DNA of 64,000 bases from Burkholderiales bacterium (lineage in GTDB: Bacteria; Pseudomonadota; Gammaproteobacteria; Burkholderiales; Burkholderiaceae_C), in contig JAGWTR010000001.1 in NCBI GenBank assembly GCA_028868855.1, forward strand, positions 186,001 through 250,000, read 5' to 3'. Positions 41,038 through 51,999 of this stretch are shown in pieces. Every line of letters starts with the position of its first letter. Positions within the stretch are counted from its first letter, which is position 1. The notes under the pieces are model-generated. The model did no database searches. It was given only the letters and a program-made list of their open reading frames with translations, and had not been told where the DNA came from. The position numbers were made by a program, and so were the translations under genes.

Positions 41038-42873
41038 CTAGGCAATACTGACTGTCGGGCCAGTTGAGCGGGCCATCGATTCGGTTTGGGGAAGGTAGCG
41101 CTTCAACACGCCTCGCAGCTCGTCGGGCTTGAACGGCTTGGTCAGGCTGTCGTTCATGCCCGACAACAGGCACTGTCGGTGGGTTTCAACGTCATGGCTG
41201 GCGGTCAGCGCCACAATCGGCACAGCCGGCGCACCGTGCTCAGCTTCCAGCGTGCGTATTTTTTTGGCGGCGTCGAAGCCATTCATCCTCGGCATATTGC
41301 AGTCCATCAGGATCAGGTCGACGTCATGTTCGTCCAGCCGCTCCAGCGCTTGCAAGCCGTCGACCGCGGTGATGACCGCCATGCCCATTTGTTTCAATTC
41401 GGCCTGGCCGACCAGGACGTTGACCGGGTCATCGTCCACCAGCAACACGGTGCCACTGAGCGGCCTTGCTTGCTCGGCCACCGCGGCTGCGCTATGTTGG
41501 CCACCACGATCCGGGGCCACCAGGGTGATCGGCAAGGTGACTCGGAAGGTCGAACCAACGCCGGGTGTGCTCTCGCATGAGATCTCGCCGTGCATGGTCT
41601 TGCAAATTTGCTGAGCGATGCTCAAGCCCAAGCCGCTGCCAGGCGCTCGGTGCTCCTGCCCGCCGGTCGCTTGGTGAAAGGGATCAAACACGCGAGCCAG
41701 TTCGTGAGAGGCAATGCCAATGCCCGTGTCCTCAATCTCGAAGCGCACATGTGAGATGTCACCCGCAGGCCCCGCAATGGCGCGCAGGTGCATGATGATG
41801 TGGCCCCGATCCGTGAACTTGACGGCGTTGCCGAGCAGGTTGAACAAGACCTGCCTGAACCGATCGGCATCCAGCTCGACCCAATGATTGCCCGGCCAAT
41901 CGACCTTCAGTGCCACGGAAAGCCCCTTTTCGGCGGCGTTCACATTGACCAGGTGGCACACGTCCTGCGCCAATTCGACCAAGTCAACGGGACGAGGTCT
42001 CAAACTCAGCTTGCCTTCTTGCAGGCGGGAAAAGTCCATGACGTCGTTGATGACGCCCAGCAGGTGCTGTCCAGCGCTCTGCAGCAAGTCCATGTGTTGA
42101 TGGGACTGCTTGCGAATGAGGTCATGTCGGAGCATGCGCGACAAGCCCAGGATGCCATGCAAGGGGGTTCGCATCTCGTGACTCATGGTGGCGAGGAATC
42201 GCCCCTTGGCGGCACTGAGTTGCTCGGCTTCGACGAGTGCCTGTGCTCGGGCCACGGCCAGTTGCTCGCTTTGGTAACGCAATCGCAGCAGTTCTCCGAT
42301 TCGCAGGTCAGTGCGGTTCGATTCAACCAGCAAGATGATCAGCAAACTCGCCACGGTGACCATCCCGTACATGCCATAGGGGCCGCCAATGTGGGTGCAA
42401 TAGGCCAGGCAGGACAGGAGCGCCGGAACTACCCAGGCGCGCACGGCAACCCGGTCGGCGTTGAGCATGGCGACCCCTGCGGCGGAGATGCCAATGACCG
42501 AGCCGATCATCACAATCGCATAGTCGAGATGGCCCTCCAAAGGCAACATCCAGAAGGTGGCCCCCCAGCAAGCACTGAACGCCACCGTGAGGGCAAGAAG
42601 CCCCCGCCGCCAGTGGGTGGCGGCGCATTGTTTGGAGCGGCTATAGGCCAAGGCGTGGCCGGTGCGAATGATGCTCACGACCAAAGTCAAGGCCAGCCAA
42701 TCGATGGTCTTCGCAGTGATCCCGTCAGGCCCCAGGGAGTTGGCCAGGGCGACCACCATCAAGGCAAGCCCTGCGCCGGTGACTGTCGATATCGGGACAT
42801 GGCCAAACAGCATCTTGGTGCGGGTGACCAGCATCTGAGCTTCAAGTTCCTCGGGGGAACGTTCTACGACCAT
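41038..42873 (-). CDS. Membrane-bound hybrid histidine kinase with C-terminal receiver
   Basis: A 611-residue kinase. The N-terminal about 185 residues contain six or seven hydrophobic helices (ALMVVALANSLG, WLALTLVVSIIRTG, LLALTVAFSACWGATFWM and others), a membrane sensor region. Then comes a short coiled linker, H232 in SHEMRTPLHGILGLSR, ATPase (LFNLLGNAVKFTD, IEDTGIGIASHEL, GSGLGLSIAQQI) and receiver with DDD, D524 (LILMDCNMPRMNG) and SLTKPFKPDEL. All catalytic residues present. It points toward the previous kinase, with a 28-base gap between the two stops, so they are not co-transcribed. Confidence 0.92.
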   Translation of the reverse strand: MVVERSPEELEAQMLVTRTKMLFGHVPISTVTGAGLALMVVALANSLGPDGITAKTIDWLALTLVVSIIRTGHALAYSRSKQCAATHWRRGLLALTVAFSACWGATFWMLPLEGHLDYAIVMIGSVIGISAAGVAMLNADRVAVRAWVVPALLSCLAYCTHIGGPYGMYGMVTVASLLIILLVESNRTDLRIGELLRLRYQSEQLAVARAQALVEAEQLSAAKGRFLATMSHEMRTPLHGILGLSRMLRHDLIRKQSHQHMDLLQSAGQHLLGVINDVMDFSRLQEGKLSLRPRPVDLVELAQDVCHLVNVNAAEKGLSVALKVDWPGNHWVELDADRFRQVLFNLLGNAVKFTDRGHIIMHLRAIAGPAGDISHVRFEIEDTGIGIASHELARVFDPFHQATGGQEHRAPGSGLGLSIAQQICKTMHGEISCESTPGVGSTFRVTLPITLVAPDRGGQHSAAAVAEQARPLSGTVLLVDDDPVNVLVGQAELKQMGMAVITAVDGLQALERLDEHDVDLILMDCNMPRMNGFDAAKKIRTLEAEHGAPAVPIVALTASHDVETHRQCLLSGMNDSLTKPFKPDELRGVLKRYLPQTESMARSTGPTVSIA

Positions 42874-43159
42874 GACGGCGTCCTGCTGGCTGCTGTTGAT
42901 TGCGAGCGCTTCAATCGGCTCGGCTGCATCTTGATTGTGGCCGTCTGTCAGCCAAGCCTTCTAGGGAAAACTCCGCTGTCTGGGCGGCGGCGTGTGCGGT
43001 TTTGCCTTGTTTCCCCCCCCACGATAGGAGTGCTTCCTGTCGGAACAGGTTGAAGTGCGTGGCGCACCCAAAGACAAAATGGCTGTCCACCAATATTGGC
43101 CAGTGGGCGTTAAGTGTTTTTGTGGTCCGTAATCTTTTCGTGGTGGTAGGGATAGTTTC
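42874..43159. other. Divergent intergenic region with an eight-C run
   Basis: 286 bases between the kinase and the lipoprotein gene. It contains a run of eight C at 43013-43020, and the 43075-43150 part is AT-richer and most promoter-like. Open frames on the minus strand here lack protein-like sequence. Confidence 0.35.
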
Positions 43160-43624
43160 GTGAAAAACAAAACTCACTGGTGCGTCATGGTTTTAATGGG
43201 CGCGATCACGGCAGGTTTGACCGCTGGTTGCACCCAAACCGGTCCGCGCTCCTCGTCGGCCGCGCCGGTGTTGTATCCCAACGAGGCCTTTAAGCAACTT
43301 GGTGCTGACAGAGCGCAGGCCGAGTCGCAGTCCTGTCAAGGCCGGGCTCAAGAGGCCGGCTTGTCACCGCAGTTGCAAGATGGCGCGGTAGGCCGCTCGG
43401 CCGCCGAAGGCGCGGCGGTGGGGGGCTCCGTTGGAGCCGTCACGGGTTTGTTGAGCGGCCACCCACAGCGAGCACTGAGTCATGCGGCCACGGGCGCTGT
43501 CGCCGGCGGGACCGCTGGTGCGGTACACGGCGCATTTCATGACGACAAGCCCAATCCAACCTACCGCAACTTCGTCTCGCGTTGCCTGAAGGAGCGCGGC
43601 CTGGAAGTGATCGGCTGGAATTAA
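43160..43624 (+). CDS. Glycine-zipper outer-membrane-type lipoprotein
   Basis: A 154-residue product from GTG 43160 (GTAGGGATAG upstream). Signal peptide with lipobox LTAG|C at about residues 20-24, so lipid-anchored. The central part has a glycine zipper (AAEGAAVGGSVGAVTGLLSGHP and AATGAVAGGTAGAVHGAF), two membrane-like hairpins typical of 17-kDa-antigen or YMGG-type proteins, and the C-terminus is NPTYRNFVSRCLKERGLEVIGWN. Probably an envelope-integrity protein. Stands alone between two signalling genes. Confidence 0.8.
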   Translation: MKNKTHWCVMVLMGAITAGLTAGCTQTGPRSSSAAPVLYPNEAFKQLGADRAQAESQSCQGRAQEAGLSPQLQDGAVGRSAAEGAAVGGSVGAVTGLLSGHPQRALSHAATGAVAGGTAGAVHGAFHDDKPNPTYRNFVSRCLKERGLEVIGWN

Positions 43625-43806
43625 AAGGCGTCACCTTCGCCTCTGCACGGAGGCATCGAAGACGCGGGTTTGCCAACGGTAATGCCGCGTGTGTGGCGTA
43701 TTTGCGCGCGGTGGCTTGCTTTTGCGCTTGCTTTTGCGGTTAAGCTCAATTCCTATTCATAAAGCCGCCAGCGGCATCCGCCGCGATACAGGGAGTTGGA
43801 GTCGCC

Positions 43807-46800
43807 ATGCATTTCCCGCCTTCGTCTTCCCCTCGAGATGTTGCGCAGGAAGGGGGTGCCCCGGTGCCGGTCGAATCGCCGCACGATGCGGACGCCTTGG
43901 CGGCCATTGTCGGGTTGGTGCGGCAATCCACGCAGGTGGATGTGACTCACTACAAGGACAGCACGTTCCGGCGCCAACTTCATCGGCGCATGCTGGAGCT
44001 GGGGTTTGGCGAGTTAACGCAATACCTTGAGCGGCTGCAAGCCGATCCTGCTGAGGTGCAGCGCCTGCAGCAAAGCCTGCTGATCTCCGTGACGCACTTT
44101 TTCCGTGACCCCGAGGTCTTTGCCCGACTGGGCAAGGTGCTATCGGATCTGGTGGCATCAAAGCAGGAAGGCGAGGGCTTGAGGCTGTGGGTGCCCGGTT
44201 GCGCCACGGGTGAAGAGGCTTATACGATTGCCATCTTGGTGGCCGAGGCGCTGGGTGATCGGCTGGGGCATTGCCCGGTGCGACTGTTTGCGACCGACAT
44301 CGATCAGGAGGCCATTTTCCAGGCTCGCCAGGGGCAGTATTCACGCAAGGACCTGGCTGAGGTGGCGCCCGAACTGGTCCAGCGCTATTTTGTGCAGGAC
44401 GAGGATGGGTTCAGAGTCAACAAACCCCTGCGTGATCTGTGCGTGTTTGCGCATCACGATCTTCTGAGCCAGCCGCCCTTTGTCAACCTGGACCTGATCA
44501 GCTGCCGCAATGTGCTGATTTACTTCCAGGCGGACGTGCAGCGCGAGATCCTGGGCAAGTTCCACCACGCCTTGCGGCCCCGTGCCTGGCTGTTGTTGGG
44601 GCAGTCCGAATCGGTGGGGGCGAGCGATGGCCTGTACGAATCGCAGGACGCCCACTTAAAGCTGTTCATGCGCGGCCAGGGTAGTTCCCCGCGCTTGCAT
44701 GACATGGCCAGGACCTGGCATCAGCCTCCGGCGTTCAATCGGTCGCTCAGCTTGCCAACAGCCCCCTTACAGACCCAAGAGTCCCAATTCCACCAGATTT
44801 TGCTCAAGCGCAGTGCGCCACCGAGTGTGCTGGTAGACACCAATGGCCGGGTGCTGCACCTGTGGGGCGACGTGTCGCGCTTCATGCGGCTTGAAGGTGG
44901 TCGGGCCGATTTTTCGCTGGTCGGGCTGTGTCTGACCGCCTTGCGCGGAGAGGTGCGAACCTTGATGCACCTGGCGATCGCTTCAGCGCCAGCCTCAGTG
45001 GAATCGCCTCCGATCGAGCTGGATCTCGATAGCGGGCTGGCGCATGTGCGGCTGTCTGCACAGGCCTGTATGGGCGATCTCAAGGACGACATCCAGGGCA
45101 TCGTGATCAGTTTCGAGGCCACCCCGGTGGGAATGACCCAGGCCGCCGTTGCCGCGCCTGATGTCGAGTACCTGGCGCTGACTGACGAGTTGACGAGCTC
45201 GCGTGAACACCTGCATGCGCTGGTGCGGCAGCTGGATCAGGCCAACGCCGAGCGCCAGGCCTTGCACGAAGAACTGCAGGCTTCGTCGGAAGAGTTGCAG
45301 TCGTCCAACGAGGAGCTGCAGGCGTCCAACGAAGAGCTCACCACGGTCAACGAACAGCTGCTGGGCAAATCCGAGGAGCTGTCGCGGCTCAACGATCTGC
45401 TGCTGAGTGTCGAGCGTTCCCTGGAAGTGGCCATGGTGGTGCTGGACCAGCAGATGCGTGTGCAGCGCTTCAACCCGCTGGCGGTGCGCATCTTCGGCCT
45501 GCTCAAGCACGATGTGGGGCGCTACCTCGCCTCGGTGCCCTGCAGCCTGCCGCTGAACGACTTGCCTGCGCAGATCGCCGCGGTGATGGCCTCCGGTGAG
45601 GCGCTGGTCACGCGGGTGGACGAGGATGATCGCCACTATGTGATGCAGATCTCACCGCTGCGCGATGTGCGCGGTCAACAGTCCGGCGTGATCCTGTCGT
45701 TCACCGACGTGGCCGAACTTCGACAGGCGGAGGCTGAACGGGCGCAATTGGCGGCCATCGTGACCTCGTCGGATGACGCCATCATTGGCCAGACGCTCAA
45801 AGGCGTCATCACCTCCTGGAACCCAGGCGCCGAGCGCTTATTGGGCTACACACAGGAGGAGGCACTCGGGCAGTTCATGGCGCTGATGGTTCCACCCGAA
45901 TGCCTCCCCGAAGAAGAGTCCCGTCTGGCACGCATTGCCGAGGGCGAGAAGATGCACACCTTCGACACGGTCCGGGTGCGTTGTGATGGCCAGCGCGTGC
46001 CGGTCTCGATGACGGTGTCGTCGATCCGCAATGCACGCGGCAACATCGTGGGGGTGTCGAAGATTTTCCGCGACATCTCGCTACGCAGGGCCCTGGAGGC
46101 CGAGCGCGAGGCCAATCAGATTCGACTTGAAGAGCTGGTGGTGCAACGCACCCTGGCTTTGGCCGAAAAGGAGCGGCACCTGCAGTCCATCCTTGATGGC
46201 GTGCCGGGCATGGTGGCTTATTGGGGGGCTGACCTGCGCCTGCGCTATGCCAACAGCAAGCACCGTGCGGCTTACCGTCAGCGAGAGGGTGAATCCCTGG
46301 GGGTGCACATCAGCGAACTGCTGAGTCCCGCTGAGTTGGAGCATGGGCGTGCGTATCGCGAGGCTGTGCTTCGCGGCGAGGCCCAGTGTTTTGAGGCTAG
46401 CCAGCCCTTGCAGGATGATGGTGTTCAGCCGGTGGCCCAGATCAACTTTGTGCCAGATCTGATCGATGGGGTAGTGCAAGGGTTCATCGTGATGGTCTTC
46501 GACATCACTGCGATCAAACGGGTTGAAGCGGAGGCGGCCTCCGCCAACCAGGCTAAGAGCGAGTTCCTGGCGTCTATGAGCCATGAGATTCGTACCCCGC
46601 TCAATGCCGTGCTCGGCTTGGCTCAGGTGGCCCAGCGGCGATACGCTGACGCTCCGGTGGTTGCGACGTTCGCCCAGATCGTTGAAGCCAGTCAGCACTT
46701 GCTTGGCGTGATCAACGACGTGCTCGATTTTTCCAAAATCGAGGCCGGTAAGTTCGATCTTCAGATCGGTCGGGTCGTCATCGCTGAATTGCTCGACAAG

Positions 46801-47937
46801 TCCATGTCGATGGTGGCCGAACAGGCGCGTGCCAAAGGGGTGGCGTTGACGGTGTCGTGCGATCCGCAGTTGGCGCATGCCTATGCCGGCGATCCGGTGC
46901 GCGTGGCGCAGGTGCTCATTAATCTGCTGACCAATGCCGTCAAGTTCACCGAGTCCGGCCATGTGGATCTGATCGCTATCGCACGAGAGGGGGGTGTGGC
47001 GATCACCGTGCGGGACACTGGCATCGGCATGAGTCCGGCGGTGATGTCGCGCATTTTCTCGCCCTTCATGCAAGGCGATGGCAGTACCACGCGTCGCTTT
47101 GGTGGCACCGGTCTGGGGCTGTCGATCTGCAAGCGCCTGGTGACATTGATGCATGGGCGAATCGAGGTCAGCAGCGAGCCCTCCGTGGGGTCGAGCTTCG
47201 ATGTCTGGCTTCCGCTGCCTGCGTTGCAGAGCCCCTCCGACAACATCGGGGCCGATCGGTCCGACGGGTGGCCGGGCGCGCTACCCGGGGCCCGGCTCCA
47301 GGGCATGCAACTGCTGGTGGCCGAGGATCATCCGGTCAACCAGTTGGTGCTGAGGGAAATGCTGGCCGTCGAGGGCGCCGAGATGGTGGTGGTGGCCAAC
47401 GGCGCGCTGGCCGTCGAGCAGGTGCGCGCCAAGGGGGGTGATTATTTCGATCTGGTGCTGTGTGACATTGAGATGCCGGTCATGGACGGCTACGAGGCGA
47501 CCCGGCAGATCAAGCTGCTGGCGCCTGGGTTGCCGGTCATCGGCTTGACCGCGCATGCCTTTCAGGATGCGCGCCAACGCGGTCAGGAAATGGGCATGTC
47601 GGGGTATGTGACCAAGCCTTATCTATTGGACGATCTGGTCGACGAAATCCTCAAGAACGCCGGTCGGCTGGTGATGTTCCGACAGGCTTGTGAAACACAC
47701 CCAGCTTTGCTTGACGAGGCCCTGCAACAGTCCAAGCCCGAACGTCTGTGTGACCTGGCCCGCAGTGTGGCGGGCATGGCGGCCAATGTGCGGATGCCCG
47801 AACTGAGTGCCTTGGCGGACCGTCTGGTGCGAGCCTGCGAACGCAGCCTGGGCGAAGCCGCGCCACTGGTGGCCGAGCTCAACGCGGCCCTGCGTGAGGC
47901 ACGTGCGCATCTGGGCGACCCATCCCGCTCGGTTTAA
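43807..47937 (+). CDS. CheR-type methyltransferase fused to PAS domains, histidine kinase, receiver and a degenerate HPt
   Basis: A 1376-residue cytosolic signalling protein. CheR N-domain (about 30-85) and SAM methyltransferase (about 95-285: WVPGCATGEEAYTIAI, ISCRNVLIYF); coiled coil at about 480-535 (EELQSSNEELQASNEELTTV) as in CheB-CheR fusions; three PAS domains (about 540-640, 650-765, 790-905, with SWNPGAERLLGYTQEEALG); kinase H926 (SHEIRTPLNAVLG) and ATPase (NLLTNAVKFTE, GGTGLGLSICKRL); receiver D1220 (LVLCDIEMPVMDG); C-terminal helical HPt-like domain in which the phospho-accepting His position is Arg1319 (LARSVAGMAANV). No CheB methylesterase domain precedes CheR. The targets of the methyltransferase are unknown. 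Confidence 0.92.
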   Translation: MHFPPSSSPRDVAQEGGAPVPVESPHDADALAAIVGLVRQSTQVDVTHYKDSTFRRQLHRRMLELGFGELTQYLERLQADPAEVQRLQQSLLISVTHFFRDPEVFARLGKVLSDLVASKQEGEGLRLWVPGCATGEEAYTIAILVAEALGDRLGHCPVRLFATDIDQEAIFQARQGQYSRKDLAEVAPELVQRYFVQDEDGFRVNKPLRDLCVFAHHDLLSQPPFVNLDLISCRNVLIYFQADVQREILGKFHHALRPRAWLLLGQSESVGASDGLYESQDAHLKLFMRGQGSSPRLHDMARTWHQPPAFNRSLSLPTAPLQTQESQFHQILLKRSAPPSVLVDTNGRVLHLWGDVSRFMRLEGGRADFSLVGLCLTALRGEVRTLMHLAIASAPASVESPPIELDLDSGLAHVRLSAQACMGDLKDDIQGIVISFEATPVGMTQAAVAAPDVEYLALTDELTSSREHLHALVRQLDQANAERQALHEELQASSEELQSSNEELQASNEELTTVNEQLLGKSEELSRLNDLLLSVERSLEVAMVVLDQQMRVQRFNPLAVRIFGLLKHDVGRYLASVPCSLPLNDLPAQIAAVMASGEALVTRVDEDDRHYVMQISPLRDVRGQQSGVILSFTDVAELRQAEAERAQLAAIVTSSDDAIIGQTLKGVITSWNPGAERLLGYTQEEALGQFMALMVPPECLPEEESRLARIAEGEKMHTFDTVRVRCDGQRVPVSMTVSSIRNARGNIVGVSKIFRDISLRRALEAEREANQIRLEELVVQRTLALAEKERHLQSILDGVPGMVAYWGADLRLRYANSKHRAAYRQREGESLGVHISELLSPAELEHGRAYREAVLRGEAQCFEASQPLQDDGVQPVAQINFVPDLIDGVVQGFIVMVFDITAIKRVEAEAASANQAKSEFLASMSHEIRTPLNAVLGLAQVAQRRYADAPVVATFAQIVEASQHLLGVINDVLDFSKIEAGKFDLQIGRVVIAELLDKSMSMVAEQARAKGVALTVSCDPQLAHAYAGDPVRVAQVLINLLTNAVKFTESGHVDLIAIAREGGVAITVRDTGIGMSPAVMSRIFSPFMQGDGSTTRRFGGTGLGLSICKRLVTLMHGRIEVSSEPSVGSSFDVWLPLPALQSPSDNIGADRSDGWPGALPGARLQGMQLLVAEDHPVNQLVLREMLAVEGAEMVVVANGALAVEQVRAKGGDYFDLVLCDIEMPVMDGYEATRQIKLLAPGLPVIGLTAHAFQDARQRGQEMGMSGYVTKPYLLDDLVDEILKNAGRLVMFRQACETHPALLDEALQQSKPERLCDLARSVAGMAANVRMPELSALADRLVRACERSLGEAAPLVAELNAALREARAHLGDPSRSV

Positions 47938-47956
47938 GCCGCTGGCTCATCCATTC

Positions 47957-48559
47957 ATGGCCATTGCTTCAGAACAGATCCAACCGGCTGATCCGCCTGC
48001 CGCGCCTGAACGGCCGGGCTTCACCGGCATGTGGGTGGGGATCTCTTTGGAGTTCTTTGAGTTCACCGTGTTCTTTGCTGTGTACTTCGCGGCCCGCTTG
48101 CGCAATCCGCAGGCTTTTCGTGATGGCGCGCAGCGCCTGTGGGGCACGGCGGGGCTGCTCATCACCCTGGTCATGGTGACCAGTGGCTACTTTCTGACGC
48201 GCTCCATCCATGCGGTTCGTCAAGGGCGGCAGGCGGCGGCGCGAGTGTGGATCTGCGCCGCGCTCGCGACGGCGGTCGGCTACCCCGTCATGAAGCTGCT
48301 CGAAATCGGTTGGAACCATGCGCATGGCCTGGGTGCGCGGGCCGACATTTTTGTGACCGTGTACTACTATCTGACGATCAACCACCTGGTTCATGCCTCG
48401 TGGGGCATCCTGGGGATGTGCTGGGTGACGGTGCGCATGTTCCTGAACGCGTACGAACCCGAGGATCTTCGAGGGCTGGAGTCTCTCGCGATCTATTGGC
48501 ACGCCACCGACATCGTGTGGCTGATGCTGTTTTCGTTCTTCTACGCTTTTGTCCGCTGA
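47957..48559 (+). CDS. norE: Cytochrome c oxidase subunit III-like protein (NorE type)
   Basis: A 200-residue protein with five membrane helices (EFFEFTVFFAVYFAARL, GLLITLVMVTSGYFLTRS, and the final VWLMLFSFFYAFVR). The TINHLVHASWGILGM and IYWHATDIVWLMLF motifs are those of heme-copper oxidase subunit III. The short five-helix form is typical of NorE, an accessory to nitric-oxide reductase. No norCB genes are in the window. It overlaps the next gene (TGATG), so the two form a unit; the preceding kinase gene ends 19 bases upstream. Confidence 0.8.
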   Translation: MAIASEQIQPADPPAAPERPGFTGMWVGISLEFFEFTVFFAVYFAARLRNPQAFRDGAQRLWGTAGLLITLVMVTSGYFLTRSIHAVRQGRQAAARVWICAALATAVGYPVMKLLEIGWNHAHGLGARADIFVTVYYYLTINHLVHASWGILGMCWVTVRMFLNAYEPEDLRGLESLAIYWHATDIVWLMLFSFFYAFVR

Positions 48560-48846
48560 TGAACTCGCCGACCCATCAAGCTGCCATCGGCCCCACTCTG
48601 ACGTGGGTCCTGCTGATCGTGCTGGCTGCGCTGAGTTTGACCTTGGCTCGCCACGGGCACACTTATGCATGGATCGGCGGAATTGTCGCCCTGCTCACGT
48701 GGACCAAGGCAATCTTGGTGGCGCGGGCCTTCCTGGAGGTGCAGCGAGCCAGCCCAGTGTTTCGCCGCGTGGTGCTGATATTCATCAGCGTGGCACCCGT
48801 GGGTCTGGCGCTCACGGCCTGGCTTGAGCGTGCGCCCCTGCGCTGA
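48559..48846 (+). CDS. Small NorF/COX IV-like membrane protein
   Basis: A 95-residue protein with three membrane helices (TWVLLIVLAALSLTLAR, YAWIGGIVALLTWTKAILVA, VVLIFISVAPVGLALTAWL), the layout of prokaryotic cytochrome oxidase subunit IV/NorF. ATG overlaps the norE-like stop by one base. It probably stabilises or matures the same oxidase or NO reductase as its partner. Specificity is not readable from the sequence. Confidence 0.7.
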   Translation: MNSPTHQAAIGPTLTWVLLIVLAALSLTLARHGHTYAWIGGIVALLTWTKAILVARAFLEVQRASPVFRRVVLIFISVAPVGLALTAWLERAPLR

Positions 48847-48887
48847 CCGGGCGCTCGTTCACGCCACGTCGCGTCTGCCGTATCGCC

Positions 48888-49490
48888 ATGCCGCAGCCTG
48901 TCACCACCAGTCCCGAGCCGTCTGTTCGCTTGTTCATCGCCCAGTGGCCATCCAGTGAGGTGCGCCAAGCGCTGCTGGAGCACAGCGGCGACTGGGTCTG
49001 GCCCACAAACGCCCGCATCATGCAGGGCCCGCATTTGCACCTGACACTGCACTTCATCGGCGCGGTGCCGAGTGGGCAGGTGGCGGCACTGGCGGACGCA
49101 CTGAACGTGCCGGCCGAGCCGTTCGAGTTGCGCCTGGAGCTGACCGAGGTGTGGCGGGGCGGCATTGCCGTGTTGCGCCCCGTGCTCATCCCGCCACCCC
49201 TGGTTGATCTCCATCGGGCGCTTGGCGATGTTTTGCGGCGCATGAACCTGCCCATCGACGCCCGCCCGTTTTCGCCCCATGTGACGCTGGCGCGTCGCGC
49301 GCAAGGCGCACAGCCGCCGAGCACGCCGATCGCGATCCGTTGGCCTTGTCGTGGACATGCCTTGGTGGTGTCCGAGCAGGGTTCGTACCGCGTGCTGAAT
49401 GACTATGGAACTTCAGCGCTGGCGCCAGCGCCCGAGGCCAATCCCCCCTTCGACGAGACTGACTTTCCGCCAAGAGCGCCTGGGTTGTAG
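48888..49490 (+). CDS. thpR: RNA 2',3'-cyclic phosphodiesterase (2H superfamily)
   Basis: A 200-residue enzyme opening 2',3'-cyclic phosphates on RNA. It has the two HxTx motifs of the 2H family, HLTLHFIG (about 51-54) and HVTLAR (about 130-133), separated by the usual distance. The family start is RLFIAQWPSSEVRQAL; the C-terminus (about 165-200) is Pro-rich and disordered. Stands alone after the oxidase pair and before the SUF promoter region. Confidence 0.9.
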   Translation: MPQPVTTSPEPSVRLFIAQWPSSEVRQALLEHSGDWVWPTNARIMQGPHLHLTLHFIGAVPSGQVAALADALNVPAEPFELRLELTEVWRGGIAVLRPVLIPPPLVDLHRALGDVLRRMNLPIDARPFSPHVTLARRAQGAQPPSTPIAIRWPCRGHALVVSEQGSYRVLNDYGTSALAPAPEANPPFDETDFPPRAPGL

Positions 49491-49789
49491 ACTGGCCCGC
49501 AGGCCATCCAGCATGGCTGATGCGGAGGCGGCAATGCGCAGCGCCTTGCTGAGGTGAGTGAGTAAGTCGCCTGAACCGCTGCCGCGCGATCATGAACTGC
49601 ACTGAGGTGTGCACAAAGGGTTTGGCGCCATCCCGCCTCCTTGATCGGGTCCGTGTGGCGATGGTGAAAAGTGCCCTCTGGCAGGAGGGTCAGCATTAAC
49701 AGGACGAGCTTTTTTATAAGATCTATATATAATATATCTTAATGAGTTGAGCCCTTGTTGATGGTGGCATCCGAAATAGGAGTGCGCAC
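49491..49789. promoter_or_regulatory. SUF operon upstream region with AT-rich dyad at 49718-49740
   Basis: Almost 300 bases without a gene. A very AT-rich 23-bp dyad runs from AAGAT (49718) to ATCTT (49740), with eight of nine outer positions symmetric. It contains a TATAAT-like box at its centre, about 50 bases before sufB, so a repressor bound there would block transcription. It does not fit the E. coli IscR consensus I know; a SufR-, Rrf2- or Fur-type regulator is possible. AATAGGAGTG just before the ATG at 49790 is a good ribosome site. Confidence 0.5.
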
Positions 49790-51995
<2,206 letters not shown>

Positions 51996-51999
<4 letters not shown>

